From G025836975 sp048751585 (GTDB lineage: Bacteria; Pseudomonadota; Gammaproteobacteria; Burkholderiales; Burkholderiaceae_B): a stretch of 64,000 bases of DNA. The notes below the pieces were generated by a model. The model made no database searches. It worked only from the letters and a program-made list of their open reading frames with translations, and had not been told where the DNA came from. Location of the stretch: positions 248,001-312,000 of the forward strand of contig NZ_JAZHOB010000008.1 of NCBI RefSeq assembly GCF_048751585.1. Reading direction: 5' to 3'. Positions 39,734 to 51,212 of the stretch are shown in pieces; the stretch's first letter is position 1; each line of letters begins with the position of its first letter. Both the position numbers and the translations under genes were made by a program.

Positions 39734-41995
39734 CTAGCGCGCCCGCGATATGCGCACCTCGGCTCCGCGGCGCTTAACTTCCAAGCCTTCGGAAGGAAGA
39801 ATACGCAGGCCTTCCAGGCCCTTGATGTAGCTGGAACCCTGCATCTGCATGACCCGGATCTTGTTGCGCATGACGACGGGGCTGTGTTCCGGCATGCCGA
39901 ACATCCAGACCTCGTCCAGAATGCGGGCCGAATTGAAGTCGCCCGAATGCTGGGCGGTCGGACCCAGGCAAAGCATATGGCCTTCCCTGCCGAATAAAGG
40001 CAGGGTATCCAGCCCGGCCTCCACGGTCAGGGTGGTGCCGCCTTCGTAGCGCCATCCGGTATTCAGATCCCACCAGGCGTCCCCTTCGGGCAGGTAGACC
40101 TGTATCTGATTGCCCGGCTTGAGCGCCGGCGCGACGAGCAGCGAGGGTCCCAGCAGGTATTGAGTATCCCAGGCATGGGCAATGGGATCGGCCGGAAATG
40201 CCAGCGCCATGGAACGCTGGACCGGCAGCCCGGTCCGCACGGCGTCCTCGATAATGCCCAATACGTACGGGATCAGGCGATATCGCCATTGCAGCCAGTG
40301 CTTGACCAATTCGCGCGTGCCCGCCTCGAATGCGCTGGGCAGCAATGCCGGCAGGGATTGGAAATTGAAGTTGGCGGAAAACACACACATGGCCAGCCAG
40401 CGTATATAGAGCTCGGGGCTCATATCGCTTGTGGAGTGCAGAGCCGAGCCCAGGGCATGAGTCTGTACCGGGATGCCGCTGTCTCCCAGCGACAGGGAGG
40501 TCCGCAAGGTATGTTCAAGTGCGGGCCAGCCATTGCCCGTGCGCGGTCCGGTCTGCCAGGCAAAGCGCTGCGCCCCTGGAAACAGGTCGGTGCTGCATGC
40601 CACGCCTTCCTGAGGCGTCTTGTGGCCCGCCACCGCATCGAAAAGCGCCTGGCGCGCCAATAAGGGATACACGGTGCGCAGCATTGCGGCTGATTCGCCG
40701 CCCCGCGCGGTAATATCATCGGGGATGTCGAACTGCGCATCGCAGGATGCAGCTCCCAGGCCTTCGTCGAACAACTGGCGCAGGCGCTCCGACCAAAGCT
40801 TGAAAACATCCTTGTTCGTCAGGTCAAGCAGGCCGAAAGCCTGCCCGCCGGTAATGGCGTTGCCGGGAAAAGCGTAGGCATTGCCATCGTCGTCGATGAG
40901 CAGCCAGCCCCGGTCTTCCCATTCGGCGTACATTTCGGTGCCGCGCAATACGCCCGGAAAAGTCGGCGCGGCAAGCTGCACATTGAGCGCCTGACAGCGC
41001 GCCAGCATATCGCGCGCATCCTCGACGCGCGCCGCGTCCCAAGCGAAAACCGGCTTGTCCGGCTGGAATCCGAAGGGTGCCGGAGACGACAGGCTGACGG
41101 CATCGAGTCCCCACTGATTGTCACGGAACTCCGAGACAATACGCAAGGTTTCGTCCACGGACTGCCCCGGAGCCTGATCAAGCCAGACACCCATGGGCCA
41201 CAAGCCCGGCTGTCCTGCCCGTCCGGTCAGGGCCGTATACTGATTCAGGATTTCGGCAGGCTCGCCGACAAAGACAAACAGATCGAATACCTTGTCATGC
41301 AAGACAGCCTGGTAAAGATCGGCTTGCGACTGTTCGATGTCGTGCTCGACCCGCGCCAGCGTATTGAAGTAAAGGCCCCACCCCTTGGTGCTCCAGATCA
41401 AAGGCAGCGCCCTGGATTCGGGCATGTCGGAAACGAAGAGCGATCCGCGCCGATCGAATTTGGCGGTGGTCTCGCCGCCGCCATGCAAGCTATCGTCGCC
41501 GTCTAGCTCGGCGCCGAAGCGCCATATCGCCGCATCGGCCTGCCCGCCGCGCGACAGCGTGGCATCGGATTGGCTGCGAAAAATACAGTGCTCGCCGCGA
41601 TACAACGCAAACTGGAACGGCGACTTCACAATTTCCATTGCGATATCCCCTTGCTCCAGCCGCCAGCCGTATTCCACCGGCTCCGCGATCGAACTGATGG
41701 CCAGTTCACTGACCGCTTCCTGGCGCGCCAACAGCATTTCAGCGTGCGCTTTCGCTCGCAAGCCGGGCTTGTCGTTTTGAAGGGTTTCGGCATTTCCGCA
41801 ACGCAGGCGATATACGCCCGGGGCATGCGCCTCGACCTGGAACAATAAGCCGGGATCGTCAAAAACAAAATCGGCGCGAGTGGATTTCGACGTCAGGAAA
41901 TCCAGGGTAACAAGTTGCGTCACGTGAGCAAGATCAGACTTGGGCGGCACAGCGCAATCCTCGGGGCTTACGCCCAAAAAGCATTCAAAAGTCAT
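39734..41995 (-). CDS. Glycoside hydrolase family 31 protein (alpha-glucosidase-like), altered catalytic site
   Basis: A 753-residue protein with the GH31 order: N-terminal beta-sandwich (containing ELDGDDSLHGGGETTAKFD), a TIM barrel and C-terminal beta domains. The nucleophile region reads ASCDAQFDIP around Asp419 and aligns with the KTDFGE-type motif of the family, so the nucleophile is kept. The acid/base region reads AWQTGPRTGNGW (Trp480), where active enzymes have W-x-G-D; the expected aspartate is not there. Activity is therefore uncertain. No signal peptide is seen. Start at the ATG at 41995; upstream in-frame sequence overlaps mnmC. It is monocistronic. Confidence 0.82.
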   Translation of the reverse strand: MTFECFLGVSPEDCAVPPKSDLAHVTQLVTLDFLTSKSTRADFVFDDPGLLFQVEAHAPGVYRLRCGNAETLQNDKPGLRAKAHAEMLLARQEAVSELAISSIAEPVEYGWRLEQGDIAMEIVKSPFQFALYRGEHCIFRSQSDATLSRGGQADAAIWRFGAELDGDDSLHGGGETTAKFDRRGSLFVSDMPESRALPLIWSTKGWGLYFNTLARVEHDIEQSQADLYQAVLHDKVFDLFVFVGEPAEILNQYTALTGRAGQPGLWPMGVWLDQAPGQSVDETLRIVSEFRDNQWGLDAVSLSSPAPFGFQPDKPVFAWDAARVEDARDMLARCQALNVQLAAPTFPGVLRGTEMYAEWEDRGWLLIDDDGNAYAFPGNAITGGQAFGLLDLTNKDVFKLWSERLRQLFDEGLGAASCDAQFDIPDDITARGGESAAMLRTVYPLLARQALFDAVAGHKTPQEGVACSTDLFPGAQRFAWQTGPRTGNGWPALEHTLRTSLSLGDSGIPVQTHALGSALHSTSDMSPELYIRWLAMCVFSANFNFQSLPALLPSAFEAGTRELVKHWLQWRYRLIPYVLGIIEDAVRTGLPVQRSMALAFPADPIAHAWDTQYLLGPSLLVAPALKPGNQIQVYLPEGDAWWDLNTGWRYEGGTTLTVEAGLDTLPLFGREGHMLCLGPTAQHSGDFNSARILDEVWMFGMPEHSPVVMRNKIRVMQMQGSSYIKGLEGLRILPSEGLEVKRRGAEVRISRAR

Positions 41996-42065
41996 TATTT
42001 TGACGGATTTGAGCCATAAAATAAAATCGCACGAATTTATGCACCTTTTAAAAAGCCGGAAACCC

Positions 42066-43931
42066 TTACCGCGGGGCGATTTTGCGCAACAATTCTCGTT
42101 CCAGGGGGACGGGCTCGTTGCACAATCGAGCGGCAATGATGTCTCCCGCCAGGGCCGACCAGCTAAGCCCCCTCGAACCATAGGCACAAGCTAGCCATAA
42201 ACCTGGAGCGCCGTCAATAGAGCCTATGACCGGCAAGCGGTCGCTGACGGCGGCTCGCCATCCCGCCCAACCCTGGAAGGAGCCCGGCGGCCCACCCAAC
42301 TGCGCGGACTGTATATTCAATAATGCGGATATCCTGCTTGCCACCTCGTTGCGCCCCTGCGTCGTCACTGTGCTGGCCGCAGCGCCAAGCACATATGTGC
42401 TGCCGCCGGTGCATTGTTCTTGTACGGCTGGCAACCAGTAGCCGTCTCCCGCCACGATGGCCCGCGTGCCGGATGCGGCACCACCGGTAAAATAAGCGAC
42501 CTGACCGGCCAACCGGTGCATGGACGCCAATTTGCTTAATGGGGGAAGATCGGGAACCCGGGCCAACAATTCGGCCGCTTGCGCCGCATTGGCTAGCACG
42601 ACATTGCCCGCACTGGCGATTTCCCGCCCTTGGGCATCAAGCGCGATCCATAGCCCCGACTCATTCCGGCGCAAAAACACCGCAGACCGCGCCTTACAGT
42701 ATACCCCGGGCAGGCTCAGCAAAGCTTCCAGCAAGGGCACTGGCTGCACGAGCTGTCCCTTTCCGAACCACAGGCCTCCCGAATGCAGCGGGAACCCTAC
42801 GCGTTCCGATGCCTGGACCGCATCTTGCCAGCATACCCAGTCTTCGGGAAAGCGCAGCGCATCCAGCGCCTGCCGCCGCCGGGCGGCATCCTCCGGATCG
42901 GCAACCACTTCCAGCGTACCGCAGGGCAATGGCCGGGCGTCGCCGGGCAATTCCTGCCAGCGCTGCAAGGCGCGCAGCACGCCCGCACGGCTCAGGCGCG
43001 CCCGGATATCGTCGTCCGGGCTGATGACGGGACTCAAACCGGCTGCCCGGTGCCCATGATGGCTGGCTCCCAGCCCCGCCTGCAGGACGGGATCCAGCAC
43101 GGTGACCTGACGGCCGCGTAGCGCCAGGGCCTGCGCCACCCCGGCTCCGGCCAGTCCGCCGCCCACCACCAGCACCGAACCGTCAGCGCCGCCGGCCGGC
43201 TCCTTGCGGCCCATGCCTGTACGCAAGCCGGCGACTGTCATTTCCCTCTTGCTGCCGAATCCCTGTACTTTCGACACCAGAAAACCGGCATCGCGCAAGG
43301 CGCGCCGCATTTCGCCGGCGCAGCACCAGGTTGCGACGGTCGCGCCCGGATTGGCCATGCGCGCCAACTGGCCAAACAAGGGACGCGACCACATGTCGGG
43401 ATTCACCCGGGGAGCAAAACCGTCAAGGAAAAACGCATCCACGCCCGCCGATACCTGCTTGGCCAGGCGCATGACCGGGCCAAACGCCAGGGTCAGCGTC
43501 ACGGCCCCATTTTCGAATTCCAGCCGGTGCATGCCTGGCAGCAAAGGCGGCCAGGCGGCGACCAGCTGCTTCGCAAGCGCATTTTCGGCTGCCGGCAAAC
43601 GCGCCAGCAACTGCGCCATATCCTGCCTGGAAAAAGGATGCGCCTCGAAAGAGACGAAATGCAGGCGCGCCGGCCGCCGCGGGTCGTTGCGCCAGCAATG
43701 CCATAAGGCCAGGAAATTATGGCCCAGCCCAAAACCCGTTTCGCATACCGTGAATGCCTGCCTGCCTTGCCAGCGGCGGGGTAAATCGTTTCCTCGCACG
43801 AACACGCCTTCCGCCTGCGCCATGGCGCCCGCCTCGGGATGATAGATATCGCCGAAGTCCGGACTCATGAGGATGCCGCGCCAATCGAAGGCCGGCCTTG
43901 CGGGGATTAGCGGTTCGTAGTTGCTGGACAT
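42066..43931 (-). CDS. mnmC: Bifunctional tRNA mnm5s2U34 methyltransferase/FAD-dependent oxidoreductase
   Basis: Finishes the mnm5 modification at wobble position U34: the C-terminal oxidoreductase removes the carboxymethyl group and the N-terminal domain methylates the product. The 621-residue protein begins PLIPARPAFDWRGILMSPDF and has the methyltransferase core CETGFGLGHNFLALW and FFLDGFAPRVNPDMW. The FAD-binding motif VVGGGLAGAGVAQALALRG follows at about residues 262-280, and GWAGWRAAVSDRLPVIG lies near the C-terminus. Start at the ATG at 43931. The same frame stays open for more than 2 kb further upstream, but that is only the antisense of the next two genes. Confidence 0.95.
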   Translation of the reverse strand: MSSNYEPLIPARPAFDWRGILMSPDFGDIYHPEAGAMAQAEGVFVRGNDLPRRWQGRQAFTVCETGFGLGHNFLALWHCWRNDPRRPARLHFVSFEAHPFSRQDMAQLLARLPAAENALAKQLVAAWPPLLPGMHRLEFENGAVTLTLAFGPVMRLAKQVSAGVDAFFLDGFAPRVNPDMWSRPLFGQLARMANPGATVATWCCAGEMRRALRDAGFLVSKVQGFGSKREMTVAGLRTGMGRKEPAGGADGSVLVVGGGLAGAGVAQALALRGRQVTVLDPVLQAGLGASHHGHRAAGLSPVISPDDDIRARLSRAGVLRALQRWQELPGDARPLPCGTLEVVADPEDAARRRQALDALRFPEDWVCWQDAVQASERVGFPLHSGGLWFGKGQLVQPVPLLEALLSLPGVYCKARSAVFLRRNESGLWIALDAQGREIASAGNVVLANAAQAAELLARVPDLPPLSKLASMHRLAGQVAYFTGGAASGTRAIVAGDGYWLPAVQEQCTGGSTYVLGAAASTVTTQGRNEVASRISALLNIQSAQLGGPPGSFQGWAGWRAAVSDRLPVIGSIDGAPGLWLACAYGSRGLSWSALAGDIIAARLCNEPVPLERELLRKIAPR

Positions 43932-43959
43932 GCTTGCCGTAGCGAAAATCAAAAACCCA

Positions 43960-43979
43960 TCACGTACAATGATACGTGA
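43960..43979. promoter_or_regulatory. Inverted repeat in the mnmC/suhB-like divergent promoter region
   Basis: TCACGTA and TACGTGA form a perfect 7-bp inverted repeat with a 6-base centre, in the middle of an 87-base gap between two divergent genes. A possible -10 (TACAAT, 43965-43970) overlaps it. It may be a regulator site; no regulator gene is adjacent. Confidence 0.4.
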
Positions 43980-44018
43980 ACGAGCGAGCGACGCTCTTGC
44001 TGGCGAGGCCTTTACCGT

Positions 44019-44867
44019 ATGCAATCCAACCGACTTCCTGTTAGCGATTACCTGGACACCGCCGTTACCGCCGCCCGCGCCGCGGCGGCGATCTTGCAAG
44101 CATACGCCCACAATCGGGCCGAACTGGTGATCGACAAGAAAACCCGCAACGACCTGGTTTCGCAGGCGGATCGCGAAGCGGAGCAGGCCATCATCGAGAT
44201 TCTGCGCGAACGCACTCCCGAGCTGGGCATCGTGGCCGAGGAAAGCGGCGGCTTCACATCGGGAGCCGCCACCTGGTATATCGATCCGCTGGACGGAACA
44301 ACCAATTTTCTTCACGCCATCCCGCAATATGCCGTGTCCATCGGACTTATCGCCCATGCCGGCGCGCTGGTCACCGGCGACACACCGCTTGAGCAGGACA
44401 CACCCATCATCGGCGTGGTCTATGACCCGAACCGCGAAGAGCTCTTCACCGCCATGCACGGCGTCGGCGCGTGGCTGAACGAACACCGCATCGCCTGCTC
44501 CTCCACCGAGCAATTGGCCGAATCGGTGGTGGCCACCGGCTTTCCCTTCCGCGACTTCTCGTTCGCCGATCAATACATGCCCACCTTGCATCAGGCCATC
44601 AACACGACGCGGGGGGTGCGCCGCCTGGGGGCCGCCGCGCTGGACCTGGCATGGGTGGCTTGCGGCCGCTACGACGGCTACTGGGAAATGGGCCTGGCGC
44701 CCTGGGATGTCGCCGCGGGCACCCTGATCGTGCGCGAGGCGGGCGGCATCTGCGAAGACATCCATCATCGCGATCCCTGGCCGGTCAAGGGCTATGTCTA
44801 CGCGGGCAATACCCATACCGCGCCGGCGCTGGACGCCATGATCCGGCCGCACCTGACGAAAGGCTAG
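44019..44867 (+). CDS. suhB: Inositol monophosphatase family protein (SuhB-like)
   Basis: A 282-residue Mg-dependent phosphatase-fold protein. Metal-binding motifs are visible in order: VAEESGG, the signature DPLDGTTNFLHAIPQYA (about residues 90-106), and MGLAPWDVAAGTLIVREAGG. This matches SuhB, which in E. coli acts both on inositol phosphates and in rRNA transcription antitermination. Relatives such as histidinol-phosphatase or CysQ share the fold, so the symbol is tentative. It has its own promoter region and is followed by a separate promoter for the next gene. Confidence 0.88.
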   Translation: MQSNRLPVSDYLDTAVTAARAAAAILQAYAHNRAELVIDKKTRNDLVSQADREAEQAIIEILRERTPELGIVAEESGGFTSGAATWYIDPLDGTTNFLHAIPQYAVSIGLIAHAGALVTGDTPLEQDTPIIGVVYDPNREELFTAMHGVGAWLNEHRIACSSTEQLAESVVATGFPFRDFSFADQYMPTLHQAINTTRGVRRLGAAALDLAWVACGRYDGYWEMGLAPWDVAAGTLIVREAGGICEDIHHRDPWPVKGYVYAGNTHTAPALDAMIRPHLTKG

Positions 44868-44910
44868 CCGCTCGCCCCAGCCGCTATGTCCGTGTTCGCA
44901 TGGCCCTGAT

Positions 44911-44939
44911 TTGATGATACGCTGGCACTGGCGTATAAA
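44911..44939 (+). promoter_or_regulatory. Sigma70-type promoter of the M20 gene
   Basis: -35 TTGATG (44911-44916) and -10 TATAAA (44934-44939) are separated by 17 bases. They lie 34 bases upstream of the ATG at 44973. Confidence 0.6.
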
Positions 44940-44972
44940 GTTCCAATCAACGAACACTACAGGACCGCAACC

Positions 44973-46175
44973 ATGAAGCTGGCCGAACCTATCGTCGGAT
45001 GGAAATCCGAAATCGCGGCCATACGCCGCGATATCCATGCCCATCCTGAACTGGCATACGAAGAAGTCCGCACCGCCGATCTGGTCGCGGGCAAGCTCGA
45101 ATCCTGGGGCATACCGGTACACCGCGGCCTGGGCGTCACCGGCGTCGTGGGCATCATAAAGGGAAAGACCGAAAGCGGGCGAGCCCTGGGCCTTCGGGCC
45201 GATATGGATGCCCTGCCCATGCAAGAGGCCAATACCTTCAGCCATGCCAGCAAGCATCCGGGGAAAATGCATGCCTGCGGCCATGATGGCCATACAGCCA
45301 TGCTCCTCGGCGCGGCGCGCTATCTGTCTGAACACCGCGACTTCGCCGGCACGGTGTACGTGATCTTCCAACCCGCTGAAGAAGGCTTCAGCGGAGCCCG
45401 GGCAATGATGGACGACGGCCTGTTCACGCTGTTCCCCATGGATGCCGTATTCGGCATGCATAACTGGCCCGGCATGCAGGCCGGAACCTTCGGCGTCGTC
45501 GCCGGACCCATCATGGCATCCAGCAACACGTTTGAAATTCGGCTCGAGGGCAAGGGCGCGCACGGCGCCATGCCGCACTTGGGCGTCGATCCCGTCATGG
45601 CCGCCGTTCAACTGGCGCAAAGCCTGCAAACCATCGTCACGCGCGACCGCAACCCCCTGGATCCGGCCGTGCTCAGCATTACCCAGATTCATAGCGGGTC
45701 GGCCGACAACGTCATTCCCAACGACGCCACGCTTCGAGGCACCGTCCGCACGTTCTCCGACCAGGCGCTGGACCTGATCGAGCAGCGCATGGCCCAGGTC
45801 ACCGAACACACCAGCCTGGCCCTGAACTGCAAATCCGAATTCGCTTTCCATCGCAAATACCCGCCCACCATCAATCACGACAAGGAAGCCGCTTTCTGCG
45901 CACAGGTTCTGCAAGGCATCGTCGGCGCCGAACACGTCGATCAAACCGTGCAACCCTCGATGGGCGCGGAAGATTTCGCCTTCATGCTGAAGGAAAAACC
46001 GGGATGCTACGTCTGGATAGGCAATGGCCAGGGCGGCCACCGCGACCAGGGACACGGCACAGGCCCCTGCATGCTGCACAACGGCAGCTACGATTTCAAT
46101 GACGAGCTGATCCCGCTGGGCGCCACCTACTGGGTCGAACTTGCCCGGCAATGGCTCGCAAGCCAGGCCAGCTAG
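44973..46175 (+). CDS. M20-family amidohydrolase (hippurate hydrolase/aminoacylase type)
   Basis: A 400-residue zinc or cobalt-dependent hydrolase that should cleave N-acyl amino acids. The metal-binding segment MHACGHDGHTAMLLGAAR is present, as are FQPAEEGFSGARAMMDDG (catalytic Glu pair) and PSMGAEDFAFMLKEKPG near the C-terminus. The lid domain lies around residues 185-300. The family covers hippurate hydrolases, indole-acetyl-amino-acid hydrolases and others, so the substrate cannot be fixed. No signal peptide is present. Confidence 0.92.
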   Translation: MKLAEPIVGWKSEIAAIRRDIHAHPELAYEEVRTADLVAGKLESWGIPVHRGLGVTGVVGIIKGKTESGRALGLRADMDALPMQEANTFSHASKHPGKMHACGHDGHTAMLLGAARYLSEHRDFAGTVYVIFQPAEEGFSGARAMMDDGLFTLFPMDAVFGMHNWPGMQAGTFGVVAGPIMASSNTFEIRLEGKGAHGAMPHLGVDPVMAAVQLAQSLQTIVTRDRNPLDPAVLSITQIHSGSADNVIPNDATLRGTVRTFSDQALDLIEQRMAQVTEHTSLALNCKSEFAFHRKYPPTINHDKEAAFCAQVLQGIVGAEHVDQTVQPSMGAEDFAFMLKEKPGCYVWIGNGQGGHRDQGHGTGPCMLHNGSYDFNDELIPLGATYWVELARQWLASQAS

Positions 46176-46340
46176 CGCGGCAGGCCATTTAACAAATGTT
46201 TAACGGCCCGCCGGGCGCTTGCCATTAAAATAGCCAACGCAATGCGTCCGGCCTGCGCCGGTTACTCTACAATGCATCGTCCCCCACACGCCTAGTCCGG
46301 CCCTGCCAGGCAGGCGTGATCGATATCTGGAGCAGCAACC

Positions 46341-46748
46341 TTGAGCACCAACAATATCCAAACCGTCTTGCCCCCTCCAGAGCGCCACGCCGTTTTACGC
46401 GTAATGCCGCAGCCGGCCGACGCCAATATTCACGGCGACGTATTCGGCGGCTGGATCATGGCCCAGGTCGACATCGCCGGCTCCATCCCCGCCACGAGGC
46501 GCGCGGCGGGCCGTGTGGCCACGGTCGCCGTCAATTCCTTCACCTTCAAGCAGCCGGTATTCGTCGGCGATCTGCTCAGCTTCTATGCCGAGATCGTCAA
46601 GGTGGGCAACACATCCATCACCATTTCGGTGGAAGTCTATGCCGAGCGCCAGCGGCTGGAGCTCGAGGTCGTCAAAGTCACCGAAGCCATTCTTACTTAC
46701 GTCGCCACCGACGACCAACGCAAGCGCCGCCCTCTTCCACCCGTTTGA
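46341..46748 (+). CDS. Acyl-CoA thioesterase, YciA-like hotdog fold
   Basis: A 135-residue hotdog-fold thioesterase that hydrolyses acyl-CoA. The signature PADANIHGDVFGGWIMAQVD (about residues 25-44) contains the catalytic Asp and Gly positions of the YciA/BACH group. FKQPVFVGDLLSFYAEI and ISVEVYAERQ follow. Translation appears to start at a TTG (46341), preceded by TGGAGC; no ATG lies in a useful position. It is followed after 15 bases by mgtE. Confidence 0.9.
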   Translation: MSTNNIQTVLPPPERHAVLRVMPQPADANIHGDVFGGWIMAQVDIAGSIPATRRAAGRVATVAVNSFTFKQPVFVGDLLSFYAEIVKVGNTSITISVEVYAERQRLELEVVKVTEAILTYVATDDQRKRRPLPPV

Positions 46749-46763
46749 ACGCAAGGTTTGCCT

Positions 46764-48242
46764 ATGTCGGATCCCTCAGTCCAGGCTGAAGACGCAGCGA
46801 TCGTGATTCCGCGCCGCCTCGACCCCGAAGACGCGCAGCTTGCCTTGCAGCGCTTGCAAGCCATCCTCAAGCGGCAGGAAGTGGTGGAGGCCCTGGCGCA
46901 CCGCCAGTACGAAGAGGACGACAAATCCAATCTGCTGGAAGGCCTGCTGCACCGGCAGCACGAGAACGAAATAAAGGCCATCGTCAACGACCTGCATCCG
47001 GCCGACATCGCTTTCATTCTGGAATCGCTGCCGGTACAGGAGCGTCAGGCTGTCTGGCAACTTGTCAGCGCCGAGCACGATGCCGACGTGCTGCTGGAAG
47101 TCGACGATTGGGCGCGCGAATCCCTGATCGAGTCCATGGATCACCAGGACCTGATCGCCGCGACCGGCACCATGGATGCGGACGAAATCGCCGACCTGGC
47201 CGCCGACCTTCCCGCGGACGTCATCGCCGAAGTGCAGAAGGGGCTGACCGACGAAGAGCGGGCGCAACTGATCGAAGCCATGGGCTATCCCGAAGACACG
47301 GTCGGCGCCATCATGGACTTTGAAATGGTCCGCGTGCGCGAAGACGTGTCGCTCGAGGTGGTGCTGCGCTATTTGCGCCGATTGCACGAACTGCCCGACC
47401 ATACCGACCAGATCTTCGTGGTCGACCGCGAGGACAAGCTGCAAGGCACGCTGTACCTGTCGACGCTGCTGGTCCGCGAACCCGAGAATCTGGTGTCCGA
47501 TGTCATGGTCACCGACTACCTGACGCTCAATCCCCTGGACTCCGACGCCGACGCGGCGGGCGCGTTCGAACGCTACGACCTGGTCTCGGCGCCGGTCGTC
47601 GACGACCAGGGCCGCCTGATCGGGCGGGTCACCATTGCCGAAGTGGTGGACGTCATCCAAGAGGACTCGCAAGAACAGGCCCTGTCGCGCGCCGGCTTGC
47701 AGGAAGAGGACATTTTTGCGCCGGTGCTCGATGCCTTGCGCAACCGCGCGCCCTGGTTGTTCGTCAACCTGTGCACGGCTTCGATCGCCTCGCTGGTGGC
47801 GTCCCGATTCGAGGACACCGTCAGCCATATTGTGATTCTTGCCTTCCTGATGTCCATCGTGGCGGGCATAGGCGGCAACTCGGGCAACCAGACCATGACC
47901 ATGATCATCCGGGCGCTGGCCGTGGGCCGGGTCACCGGCTCCAACGCCTGGCAACTGGTCAAGCGCGAACTGACGGTAACCTTCCTGGTGGGCGCCTGTG
48001 GCAGCGTGGTTGCGGCTTGCTTTGCCTGGGCCATTTCGGGCTCCATCGCGATCGCCGCCGTGATGATGGCCGCGATGATATGCAATATGCTTATCGGCGC
48101 GGCCCTTGGTGTGCTCATACCCATGCTGCGCGACCGCTTCGGCAAGGACCCAGCCATGGGCTCCTCGGTGCTGCTGACCTTCGCCACCGACTCGCTGGGA
48201 TTTTTTGTTTTCCTGGGCCTGGCCACGCTGTTTCTGATCTAG
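46764..48242 (+). CDS. mgtE: Magnesium transporter MgtE
   Basis: Mg2+-gated Mg channel of the inner membrane. The 492-residue protein has the cytoplasmic N domain (about residues 30-160, helical superhelix), a pair of CBS domains (about 165-285, VIGRV-type sequence at IGRVTIAEVVDVI) and five C-terminal membrane spans. The selectivity region GIGGNSGNQTMTMIIRALA is clear. The acidic linker around the CBS domains serves as Mg2+ sensor in the family. Start at ATG 46764 with AAGG upstream. Confidence 0.95.
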   Translation: MSDPSVQAEDAAIVIPRRLDPEDAQLALQRLQAILKRQEVVEALAHRQYEEDDKSNLLEGLLHRQHENEIKAIVNDLHPADIAFILESLPVQERQAVWQLVSAEHDADVLLEVDDWARESLIESMDHQDLIAATGTMDADEIADLAADLPADVIAEVQKGLTDEERAQLIEAMGYPEDTVGAIMDFEMVRVREDVSLEVVLRYLRRLHELPDHTDQIFVVDREDKLQGTLYLSTLLVREPENLVSDVMVTDYLTLNPLDSDADAAGAFERYDLVSAPVVDDQGRLIGRVTIAEVVDVIQEDSQEQALSRAGLQEEDIFAPVLDALRNRAPWLFVNLCTASIASLVASRFEDTVSHIVILAFLMSIVAGIGGNSGNQTMTMIIRALAVGRVTGSNAWQLVKRELTVTFLVGACGSVVAACFAWAISGSIAIAAVMMAAMICNMLIGAALGVLIPMLRDRFGKDPAMGSSVLLTFATDSLGFFVFLGLATLFLI

Positions 48243-48269
48243 CCCGCCAGAATGGCAAACCGCTAATTG

Positions 48270-48301
48270 TTGAGGCCAGGTCTTGCCGGACCTGGCCTCA
48301 A
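48270..48301. terminator. Bidirectional terminator between mgtE and secA
   Basis: A 13-bp perfect stem TTGAGGCCAGGTC / GACCTGGCCTCAA with a 6-base loop lies between convergent genes. ATTTAT follows on the plus strand and ATTAG on the minus strand. Confidence 0.85.
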
Positions 48302-48375
48302 TTTATCTTACGGCTGCCACGCTGTATCGTGCGGCGCCGGCGGCATTGGCCCGTTTGGCGCCGGAATCCTGCGGC

Positions 48376-51117
<2,742 letters not shown>

Positions 51118-51212
51118 TCTTGTGTCGTCGATGCGAACTTGCCGCGCACAGCGCAAATTCCCATGCCTGTCTGTTGGGGTTGGCGGATTTTTCCGCAGGA
51201 AAACGATACAGT

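Noticed and set aside
43932..46151. More than 2 kb of open frame on the minus strand, continuous with mnmC.
   Set aside because: It is antisense to the well-supported suhB-like and M20 genes, has no family motif, and is the kind of open frame that high GC produces. mnmC itself starts at 43931 with its conserved N-terminus.
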